Positions 6,829-13,442 of a stretch of 18,984 nt of DNA are shown piece by piece (the first letter of the stretch is position 1; each line of letters starts with the position of its first letter). The stretch lies in the NCBI GenBank assembly GCA_934667175.1, contig CAKULN010000054.1, forward strand, positions 1-18,984, written 5' to 3'. The notes below the pieces were generated by a model. That model saw only the letters and a list, made by a program, of their open reading frames with translations, had not been told where the DNA came from and did not search any database. The translations under genes and the position numbers were made by a program. The stretch comes from an uncultured Bacteroidales bacterium. Lineage in GTDB: Bacteria > Bacteroidota > Bacteroidia > Bacteroidales > UBA932.

Positions 6829-8436
6829 CTACTTGGGGATCCTCAGTTTCATTCCAGGCTTGATGTTCTCGCCTATTCCGTTGAATTTCATTATCTTTTC
6901 GGCGGTAGTCCCCGGAAACTGCCTCGCTATGCCGTAAAGGGAATCGCCCGCTTTCACGGTGTACTCCGTGTAGTTCAGCTGGCTGGAGGCTGATTTGACC
7001 GCTGACGCTGTCGGCGCTCCGCCACCCTTGTAGATGCGTATCTTCTGCCCGATGCTGAGGTTTGTGCTTCGAAGATGGTTCCACTTCTTGAGCTGATTCA
7101 CGGTCACATGGTACCTGGCCGCGATTTTTCCCAGAGTGTCGCCTTTCTTGACCTTATAAGTGATGGTCCCGCCGGAATATGTCTCGCCGGAAGAACGCTT
7201 CGCACCGTCCACAAGTGTCTGAGGGTTGAGATATTCAGAAGCCTTGTAGGTGTAGATCGAGTCCTCGTGAGCCACGAAATCGCTGGAGTAGTTGTAAGGA
7301 ATCCGCAGGATATAAGTCTTGCTGCCGCCAGGGATCACGTCCTTGATGTACTGCGGGTTGAGATTTCTGAGCTCGTCCACCGGGATTCCGACCAGCTCGC
7401 TGATCTGCTTGAAATGCAGGTTCTTATGGATTTCGAAAGTGTCTAGCTGCGCCGGCATCTGCATGTTGGCCGGGGTCAGTCCGTACTCCTTGCTGTAGTG
7501 GATGGCATACATCGCTCCGACGAACGCCGGCACGTAGCCTCGGGTCTCGCGTGGAAGATAGTCATAGACCGACCAGAAGTCTCTCTTGCCCCCGTTCCTG
7601 CGGATGGCCTTGTTGATGTTGCCGGAGCCGCAGTTGTAGGATGAGATGGCAAGGTTCCAGTCACCGAAGACGTTGTAGGAGTCTGTAAGGTAGCGCGCCG
7701 CGGCGTCGGCTGACTTGAACGGATCCAATCTCTCGTCCACGAACGAGTTGATCTCCAAGCCGTAGAGCTGGGCGGTACGGAACATGAACTGCCACATTCC
7801 CTTTGCCCCGGCCCTTGAGACGGCCACAGGGTTCAGTGCTGACTCAATGACAGCCATGTACTTGAGTTCGTCCGGAAGGTTGTACTTGTTGAATGTCTCC
7901 TCGAAGATCGGCATGTAGTACTGGCAGAGCCCAAGGATCGTGCTCATCTTGGTCGGCATCTTCTCGGAGTAGAGGACCATGTAGTTGCGCACTTTGTCGT
8001 TGTAGGGGAGGGTGATGAATGAGTTCATCTTCTCAAGGCGGGACTTCATCACCTCGTCCGGGACATTTGACGAGAACCTGATGGTGTCCATGTCGTAGCT
8101 GTCGCCTTCGTCGCTGTTTCTCGCCTGACGATGCAGATACCAGATGCTTAGCAGGCTGTCGGTCACTTCCTGTGTGTAGTCCTCAGGGTTTATTCCGGCC
8201 GCGGTCTTGAATCTGTTCTCCTCGTAGATGTCTATCATCTCGCCTGCGATGCTGTCATTCAGAATGCTTTCCTTCCTTAGTTCGTCCAAGGCTTTCCGCA
8301 GGGAGTCCACCTGGTGTTTCAGCTCTTTGTTCTCTTCCTTGAGCCTTTTTCTGAATATCTGTGCCTCGGCGTTTCCTTGGCAGAGGAAGAACAGCAGCAG
8401 TGTTATCGTCAACGCGGCGTATATGGCTTTTCTCAT
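6829..8436 (-). CDS. Membrane-bound lytic murein transglycosylase (MltD-like) with LysM domains
   Basis: A 535-residue envelope enzyme that cleaves the MurNAc-GlcNAc bond of peptidoglycan, forming 1,6-anhydroMurNAc. Residues 1-25 are a signal peptide (ends AEAQ). A short coiled coil follows at about 30-57 (EENKELKHQVDSLRKAL). The GH23/SLT domain spans about 175-310. Catalytic Glu198 lies in AVIESALNP, followed by SRAGAKGMWQFM and the AISSYNCGSGN motif. A degenerate LysM-like segment sits at about 338-376, with two clear LysM repeats at about 425-468 (YKVKKGDTLGKIA) and 490-534 (YTVKAGDSLYGIA) that bind glycan. No lipobox cysteine is seen after the signal peptide, unlike E. coli MltD. It is the last gene of the parA-parB-DUF5683 cluster, 15 bp after the DUF5683 stop, so it is probably transcribed with the segregation genes. 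Confidence 0.92.
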   Translation of the reverse strand: MRKAIYAALTITLLLFFLCQGNAEAQIFRKRLKEENKELKHQVDSLRKALDELRKESILNDSIAGEMIDIYEENRFKTAAGINPEDYTQEVTDSLLSIWYLHRQARNSDEGDSYDMDTIRFSSNVPDEVMKSRLEKMNSFITLPYNDKVRNYMVLYSEKMPTKMSTILGLCQYYMPIFEETFNKYNLPDELKYMAVIESALNPVAVSRAGAKGMWQFMFRTAQLYGLEINSFVDERLDPFKSADAAARYLTDSYNVFGDWNLAISSYNCGSGNINKAIRRNGGKRDFWSVYDYLPRETRGYVPAFVGAMYAIHYSKEYGLTPANMQMPAQLDTFEIHKNLHFKQISELVGIPVDELRNLNPQYIKDVIPGGSKTYILRIPYNYSSDFVAHEDSIYTYKASEYLNPQTLVDGAKRSSGETYSGGTITYKVKKGDTLGKIAARYHVTVNQLKKWNHLRSTNLSIGQKIRIYKGGGAPTASAVKSASSQLNYTEYTVKAGDSLYGIARQFPGTTAEKIMKFNGIGENIKPGMKLRIPK

Positions 8437-8451
8437 CCTTGAAAGTGCTTG

Positions 8452-9486
8452 TTAAAAACTAAGACCGACCTTTATCCCTATAGCGTTGTCACCGAACGCA
8501 CCCATCCCGAAACTGCCTCTCGGCGGGTTGTGGACGGACGGAGTGGAGATGGCGTACTCGTTATAAGGGGAGACATATTCATTGTAGGGGGATATGACCG
8601 TCGGTGTGACTTTCAACGTCAGGTCATCGTTCACCTCGAAATCCTGCATGTAGGCGAACACGTTGGCGTCGATTATCTGAAGCAGATAGCTTCCCACCAT
8701 CGCAACGACGGAGTAGTCCCTGTAGCGTCTGTATACATTCCTGAAGTACAAGGCTCTTTCCGCGGGGATGGTGCCAGTGTACCCTCCGTCAGGGTTTGAA
8801 GCCTCGTTGTGAATCCGCTTGTACCTTTTGTAGTTCTTGCTGTTCAGCGCGTAGAAGTGGTACGAGCCGATTATCATTCCCCAGTAGATCGGAATTTTCC
8901 AATACTCGCCGTTGTACGCCTGCCCAAGTCCCGGGAGGAGGATTGAATATATGGTCGCCTTTCCCGGCTGGTTCTTCACGTCCCGCTTGTAGTTGACCAC
9001 TCCGTCCATAAGGGTGGCCCAATAGATGAAGCCGGCGCTGGCGAACATATACTTGGCCATGTCCTTCGACCGGGTGTCCAACTCAAACTCCATGTTCGGA
9101 TCAAGCGCCATCGCGATGTCATACCCTTTCTTGGAGTGCCGGTACTTGCTGTTGTAGTGGATTCCCAGTCCAAGAGTCGTTCCGATGCCTCCGTAGATGA
9201 TCGGAAGTTTCCAGTACTGCTTGTTGTAGATCTGTTCCGCACCGATGAACACCGTTGAGCCGGCGAACATAGTCCCGATCCTCAATGTCGTGTCCTTGTG
9301 GCTCACCCCTCTGAAAAACTCCCGGAACGACCACATCTTGTCCACGGAATCCCTTGCCGATGTGGTGTCGCTCGGGTCATTGTAGGTCTGGCTGAACGCC
9401 TCTTCCCTGAACTGCGCTTTCGCACCCGTGGAAAAGGCCGCCAGGCAGACAAGCGCCAGACATATCCTGAGAATCAGATCCTTCAT
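8452..9486 (-). CDS. DUF5683-type membrane-associated protein of unknown function
   Basis: A 344-residue exported protein. The signal peptide spans residues 1-25 (ends GAKAQ). The signature SILLPGLGQAYNGEYWKIPI at about 181-200 is typical of the DUF5683 family. The same pattern occurs earlier (IYNKQYWKLPIIYGG, then NSKY, at about 87-115), so the region looks like an ancient internal duplication. Hydrophobic segments near 95-110, 150-163, 195-212 and 258-272 suggest membrane association, and the chain ends in Phe. Near the C-terminus SPYNEY occurs twice, 7 residues apart (about 299-311). The gene sits 8 bp after parB and 15 bp before the transglycosylase, an arrangement I recall in other Bacteroidales. 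This suggests an envelope function linked to cell-cycle genes. No enzymatic motif is visible. Confidence 0.85.
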   Translation of the reverse strand: MKDLILRICLALVCLAAFSTGAKAQFREEAFSQTYNDPSDTTSARDSVDKMWSFREFFRGVSHKDTTLRIGTMFAGSTVFIGAEQIYNKQYWKLPIIYGGIGTTLGLGIHYNSKYRHSKKGYDIAMALDPNMEFELDTRSKDMAKYMFASAGFIYWATLMDGVVNYKRDVKNQPGKATIYSILLPGLGQAYNGEYWKIPIYWGMIIGSYHFYALNSKNYKRYKRIHNEASNPDGGYTGTIPAERALYFRNVYRRYRDYSVVAMVGSYLLQIIDANVFAYMQDFEVNDDLTLKVTPTVISPYNEYVSPYNEYAISTPSVHNPPRGSFGMGAFGDNAIGIKVGLSF

Positions 9487-9494
9487 TGTTTTTC

Positions 9495-10433
9495 TTAGAT
9501 GTTCGAGTCCTCAAGGGCTTTGAGGAACCGGCCCACTTCCTCGTCGGAGTTGAACTTGATTGTCATCGTTCCCTTTCCGGAAGCAGAGCGTTTCAGGCTG
9601 ATGCTGTTATCAAAAAACTTGCCGATGTGCTCAAGGACGCGGTAATATTCATCAGGAAGGTCCTGCTGCTTAGGGGTTGGTTTGGCATTTTCGCCTTTGC
9701 TCAGTTTGTGGACCTTCTCCTCCAACTGACGCACCGAAAGACCGTCCTTTATCACGAGGTCGCAGAGAAGTTCTTGAATATGAGGGTCCTCCACTCCGAG
9801 AAGCACCTTCGCATGTCCGGTGCTTAGAAGTCCTGTCTTAAGGTCGTGCTGGACTTTGGTCGGAAGTTTCAGAAGCCTTAGGTAGTTGGCGACCGAAGCG
9901 CGCTTCTTGCCGACACGTTGCGCCATCATTTCCTGTGTGAGATTGCACTCGTCCATCAGTCTTTGGTAGCTCATCGCCACCTCGATCGGGTCGAGATCCT
10001 GCCTCTGGATATTCTCCACGATGGCCATCTCAAGCATTCCCTGGTCATCTGCCGTGCGTATGTAGGCCGGAATGATGTCCATTCCCGCCCTCTTGCAGGC
10101 CTTGAACCGGCGCTCGCCGCTGATGATTTGGTAGCGTCCGTTTTTTAGCTTGCGCACCGAGATCGGTTGGATCAGTCCGAATGTCCTGATGGAATCCGCG
10201 AGTTCCTCCAGTGCCTCGTTGTCGAATGCCATACGAGGCTGGTAAGGGTTCGGCTCTATCAGATCCACCGGGATCCTCAGGACGTCACCATAGTCCTGCT
10301 CCGGCTTCGATCCGGCGATCTCCTTATTAATATAACCGACCGGTTTCCTTTCCGGCCCGATTGTCTGGATGTCTCCCAAAAGGGCGCTGAGACCTTTGCC
10401 CAGCCTGCTTTCCTGCTTATTGTTGCCGCTCAT
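9495..10433 (-). CDS. parB: Chromosome-partitioning protein ParB
   Basis: A 312-residue ParB/Spo0J CTPase clamp that binds parS and loads onto origin-proximal DNA. The N-terminus RLGKGLSALLGD is the short segment that usually stimulates ParA ATPase. The N-terminal CTP-binding domain spans about 50-145, with GERRFKAC at 106-113 and ENIQR at 140-144. A helix-turn-helix DNA-binding region (TQEMMAQRVGKKRASVANYLRLLKL, in part) follows at about 160-190, and a C-terminal dimer domain ends the chain. I start it at 10433 rather than the in-frame ATG at 10481, because the shorter form begins MSGNNKQ just before the conserved N-terminus, has an AAAGGA six bases upstream, and avoids overlapping parA. The gap from the parA stop is 28 bp. 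I saw no parS-like palindrome in this window, but parS sites often lie elsewhere near oriC. Confidence 0.95.
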   Translation of the reverse strand: MSGNNKQESRLGKGLSALLGDIQTIGPERKPVGYINKEIAGSKPEQDYGDVLRIPVDLIEPNPYQPRMAFDNEALEELADSIRTFGLIQPISVRKLKNGRYQIISGERRFKACKRAGMDIIPAYIRTADDQGMLEMAIVENIQRQDLDPIEVAMSYQRLMDECNLTQEMMAQRVGKKRASVANYLRLLKLPTKVQHDLKTGLLSTGHAKVLLGVEDPHIQELLCDLVIKDGLSVRQLEEKVHKLSKGENAKPTPKQQDLPDEYYRVLEHIGKFFDNSISLKRSASGKGTMTIKFNSDEEVGRFLKALEDSNI

Positions 10434-10439
10434 TGTAAT

Positions 10440-10445
10440 TCCTTT
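10440..10445 (-). promoter_or_regulatory. Shine-Dalgarno-like AAAGGA deciding the parB start
   Basis: On the minus strand, AAAGGA lies 6 nt before the ATG at 10433. Strong SD motifs are not the rule in Bacteroidota, so its presence here favours this start over the one at 10481. Confidence 0.5.
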
Positions 10446-10461
10446 TGCAAGTCCTTTCTCG

Positions 10462-11232
10462 TTATTTCTCGTTCTTCTCAAGCACTTCCTTGGCGAGGTT
10501 CATGTAGTTGGTCGTTCCGTTGCTGACCACATCGTACAGGATGATCGGCTTGCCGTGCGAAGGAGCCTCGCTGAGGCGGATGCTGCGCTGGATCACCGTG
10601 CCAAACACCATATCCTGAAAATGCTCCTTGAGTTCGTTCACGACCTGAGCGTGAACCTTTGTCCTGCCGTCGAACATTGTCACGACGAACCCTTCTATTG
10701 TAAGCGACGGGTTCACTCCGCTCTGTACCAATCTGATGGTCTGGAGCAGTTTGCCGAGTCCCTCCAGCGCGAAGAATTCCGGCTGGACAGGAATCATCAC
10801 GGAATCCGCGGCCGAAAGGGCGTTGATGGTGATGAGTCCCAGGGAAGGGGAGCAGTCGATGATGATGTAGTCGTAGTTGTCACGGATAGGGGCGAGCCTT
10901 CTCTTCAGGATTGTCTCCCTGTCCTCCACATCGATCATCTCGATCTCCGCTCCGACAAGATTGATGTGTGACGGAATCATCTGAAGGTCAGGGATCTCCG
11001 TCTGGATCAAGGCGTCCTGGATGTCAATCGTGCCGATCATCACCTCGTAGATCGTCCTCTTCTCGTCGTTGTCCGGAGAGAAATTCAGCCCTGATGTCGT
11101 GTTAGCCTGAGGGTCTGCGTCGATGATGAGCACCTTCTTCTCCAGCACGGCCAGAGAGGCCGCAAGGTTGATGGCGGTAGTGGTCTTTCCCACTCCACCT
11201 TTCTGATTGGCGATAGCTATGACTTTTCCCAT
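10462..11232 (-). CDS. parA: Chromosome-partitioning ATPase ParA (Soj family)
   Basis: A 256-residue Walker-type ATPase that drives ParB-parS complexes apart on the nucleoid. The deviant Walker A QKGGVGKTTT is at 10-19, with signature Lys11 and Lys16. DADPQANTT follows at 38-46, and IIDCSPSLG is the Walker B region. A small hydrophobic-basic C-terminus fits the non-specific DNA-binding surface of chromosomal ParA. The length is typical for the short, chromosomal ParA class without an N-terminal HTH, so it should not autoregulate by operator binding. It is the first gene of the parA-parB-DUF5683-transglycosylase unit and has its own promoter in the short gap after the AraC-type gene. Confidence 0.96.
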   Translation of the reverse strand: MGKVIAIANQKGGVGKTTTAINLAASLAVLEKKVLIIDADPQANTTSGLNFSPDNDEKRTIYEVMIGTIDIQDALIQTEIPDLQMIPSHINLVGAEIEMIDVEDRETILKRRLAPIRDNYDYIIIDCSPSLGLITINALSAADSVMIPVQPEFFALEGLGKLLQTIRLVQSGVNPSLTIEGFVVTMFDGRTKVHAQVVNELKEHFQDMVFGTVIQRSIRLSEAPSHGKPIILYDVVSNGTTNYMNLAKEVLEKNEK

Positions 11233-11255
11233 ATCCTGAGTTTATATTCAACTTT

Positions 11256-11287
11256 CAAAGTTACGGAAAATCTCTTGAAATGACGAA
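11256..11287 (-). promoter_or_regulatory. Bacteroidota-type promoter for the parA operon
   Basis: On the minus strand, TAACTTTG (11256-11263) is a perfect TAnnTTTG -7 box. TTCG (11284-11287), one base off TTTG, lies 20 bp upstream, just past the stop codon of the AraC-type gene. The implied leader is about 20 nt. Confidence 0.65.
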
Positions 11288-11291
11288 TAAA

Positions 11292-12146
11292 TCATTCGAC
11301 CTTGCTGGATTTTCCAGACCTGAACTCCTGTGGGGACATTCCGGTCTCCTTGCGGAAGAACCTGCACAGGTAGGCCGGATCCTCGAAATTAAGTTCTGTG
11401 GCTATGTTTTTCACGGACAGATCGGTGTTCTGAAGCAATGTCTTGATCGCCACGATGATCTGCCAGTTTATCATCTCTTTTGGGCTTGCTCCGGCGGCCT
11501 TGAACATCAGCTTGTAGAGATAATCCGGGGTAATATTCAACTTTTCCGCATAGAAGGCGACATCCCGGTGGGCAGTGTAGTAACGTCCCAGCAGCATAAA
11601 GAAGCGACTGGCCATAGTCAGGTTTCTGTCATTCCGGAAGTCTCCAATCTCCATCCCGGACAAAGTCATCTCGCAGGAAATTCCGGTGAATATGTTGAAT
11701 ATGTTGTTTCTCAGCATTTCCTTCCCTTGCTCGCCGGAGTAACGTGTTGTCACCCATTCGGTAAGGTCGAACCAATTCCGCAGAGCCTCGCTCTGTCCGC
11801 CCTGTGGCCGAACCACGGGAACCTCATACATCTTATCCCAGAATGTGGCTGGAATCTTATAGAAGGCATCGTCGGAAATCTCCTCTGCCACGGAAATGTA
11901 CTTTGCCCGGAAGTCATCGGAGACATCTATCGGAATAAATGAAATGTCTCCGGGGAGAAACAAAAAGTCTCCCGGAATGATGTGATGTCTTTTGACATTA
12001 ACCCCGACCATAGCCTCTCCATCTACACAAGTCATTAATGTGCATCCGTTTGTGTCAATGACTTTTCCAACGCAACCCTCAAGGCGCGTGACCCCGGCCG
12101 CGCCGTAGCCGTTCGTCTCCCAGATATGATGTTTTGATACTGCCAT
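11292..12146 (-). CDS. AraC-family transcriptional regulator
   Basis: A 284-residue regulator. The N-terminal half (about 20-100) has a cupin-like beta pattern (HHIIPGDFLFLPGD at 54-67), probably the ligand-sensing or dimerisation part. The C-terminal AraC/XylS DNA-binding region occupies about 185-280, with the first HTH at about 196-216 (FYAEKLNITPDYLYKLM) and the second at about 243-266 (LSVKNIATELNFEDPAYLCRFF). The terminal GMSPQEFRSG is the typical family end. It is transcribed divergently from the RND efflux operon with 182 bp between starts, the classical layout of a local pump regulator. A candidate inverted-repeat operator lies in that gap. Whether it activates or represses, and its ligand, cannot be read. 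It is followed 59 bp later by parA, which has its own promoter. Confidence 0.92.
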   Translation of the reverse strand: MAVSKHHIWETNGYGAAGVTRLEGCVGKVIDTNGCTLMTCVDGEAMVGVNVKRHHIIPGDFLFLPGDISFIPIDVSDDFRAKYISVAEEISDDAFYKIPATFWDKMYEVPVVRPQGGQSEALRNWFDLTEWVTTRYSGEQGKEMLRNNIFNIFTGISCEMTLSGMEIGDFRNDRNLTMASRFFMLLGRYYTAHRDVAFYAEKLNITPDYLYKLMFKAAGASPKEMINWQIIVAIKTLLQNTDLSVKNIATELNFEDPAYLCRFFRKETGMSPQEFRSGKSSKVE

Positions 12147-12210
12147 AACCGGCTGCGAATTTAAGAATTTTATATGTGAATATTATCGTTTTATCCGAAA
12201 AAGTACCATG

Positions 12211-12242
12211 GTTTCCCCGATTAGTGCAGCGGTCGGGGAGAC
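12211..12242. promoter_or_regulatory. Candidate operator: inverted repeat upstream of the efflux promoter
   Basis: GTTTCCCCGA (12211-12220) and TCGGGGAGAC (12233-12242) form a 10-bp inverted repeat with one mismatch, separated by 12 bp. It ends 9 bp before the -7 box at 12252 and covers the place where the missing -33 element would be. Position and symmetry suggest binding of the divergent AraC-type regulator, though AraC proteins more often use direct repeats. Confidence 0.5.
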
Positions 12243-12251
12243 GATTCCTCT

Positions 12252-12259
12252 TATCTTTG
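12252..12259 (+). promoter_or_regulatory. -7 element of the RND efflux operon promoter
   Basis: TATCTTTG is a perfect TAnnTTTG box, 69 bp before the first efflux gene. No TTTG is found 19-21 bp upstream, which would fit a promoter that needs an activator. Confidence 0.6.
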
Positions 12260-12328
12260 CGACCTTAATTATAAGGGGCAAAAATAAGTTGCCACTTTTG
12301 GGAAATTCATTTATTAGTTATTTTAATA

Positions 12329-13438
12329 ATGCGGTTAAAGACATTTATCTTATCAGTGTCTGCGGTGACCATCCTTGGAGGTTGCGGCGGCGGACAGACA
12401 TCACAGGAGACGGCCACGTACCCTGTCTTCAAAGTGGAAAAAAGTGACGCTGCGATAGCGGAGAAATATTCAGCTACCATCGAGGGGCGGCAGAGTGTCG
12501 AGATCTACCCTCAGGTATCAGGCACTATCTCAAGGCTTTGCGTCAAGGAAGGCCAGAATGTGCGTAAAGGGCAGACAATGTTCATCATCGACCAGGTGCC
12601 TTATCAGGCGGCTCTGCGCACGGCGGTGGCCAATGTCCAGGCGGCGAAGGCGCAGGTCGAGACTGCGAGGCTGGAGAATGAAAGCAAGCAGGCCCTTTTC
12701 GAGGAGGATGTGATTTCTGAATATGATCTCTCACAGTCACGTAACTCTCTCGCTATTGCCGAGGCTGGTTTGGAACAGGCGAAGGCTCAGGAAATCAATG
12801 CCCACAACGACCTGTCCTACACCGAGGTGAAGAGCCCGGTGGATGGAGTCGTCGGGACGCTTCCTTACCGTGCCGGAGCTCTGGTCGGTCCGTCAATACC
12901 TCAGCCGCTCACCACGGTGGCAGACATCGGACAGATGTACGTTTACTTCTCGATGACCGAGAATCAGATCCGTGGGCTGATCCGTCAGTACGGCTCACCA
13001 GCGGAAGTCATCGAGCGTATGCCGGAGATAGAACTGACCCTTAACGACGGTTCTGTCTATGAGGAGAAAGGACGGATCGAGACTATCAGCGGAATCATCA
13101 ACCCTCGTACCGGAACGGCGTCCGTGCGCTGCGTGTTCCCTAATCCGAAACGTATTCTTTTCAGCGGCGGTGTTGGCAATGTAATGCTGACCCGTCAGGA
13201 GAAGGATGCTATTGTCATCCCGCAGTCTGTGACCTACGAGATCCAGGACAAGATATTCGTTTATAAAGTTATTGACGGAGTGGCCGTGGCGAGCGAGATC
13301 AAGGTGGAGAATCTCAATGACGGTAAGGGATATATCGTCAGGGAAGGATTGTCCGTGGGAGAGACTCTCATCAGCGAAGGTGTGGCCCTGCTGAAGGATG
13401 GCACACCGGTTAATGTTGAATATTCAAATAAGCAGTAA
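12329..13438 (+). CDS. RND efflux periplasmic adaptor (membrane fusion) lipoprotein
   Basis: A 369-residue AcrA/MexA-type adaptor that bridges the inner-membrane pump and outer-membrane factor. Residues 1-18 are a lipoprotein signal with lipobox ILGG-Cys19. The two lipoyl halves are at about 58-88 (VSGTISRLCVKEGQNVRKGQ) and 164-200 (TEVKSPVDGVVG). Between them is a short alpha-hairpin of Ala/Glu/Gln-rich heptads (about 92-160), which docks to the TolC-like partner. The beta-barrel and membrane-proximal domains follow to the end. It is the first gene of the operon and lies 4 bp before the pump gene. The length is normal for the family. Substrates cannot be inferred; Bacteroides relatives export bile salts, dyes or antibiotics. 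Confidence 0.95.
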   Translation: MRLKTFILSVSAVTILGGCGGGQTSQETATYPVFKVEKSDAAIAEKYSATIEGRQSVEIYPQVSGTISRLCVKEGQNVRKGQTMFIIDQVPYQAALRTAVANVQAAKAQVETARLENESKQALFEEDVISEYDLSQSRNSLAIAEAGLEQAKAQEINAHNDLSYTEVKSPVDGVVGTLPYRAGALVGPSIPQPLTTVADIGQMYVYFSMTENQIRGLIRQYGSPAEVIERMPEIELTLNDGSVYEEKGRIETISGIINPRTGTASVRCVFPNPKRILFSGGVGNVMLTRQEKDAIVIPQSVTYEIQDKIFVYKVIDGVAVASEIKVENLNDGKGYIVREGLSVGETLISEGVALLKDGTPVNVEYSNKQ

Positions 13439-13442
13439 ACAA

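Noticed and set aside
9495..12328. parS sites near parAB
   Set aside because: I looked for a CACGTG-centred or GTTTCAC-GTGAAAC-like palindrome and found none in the window.
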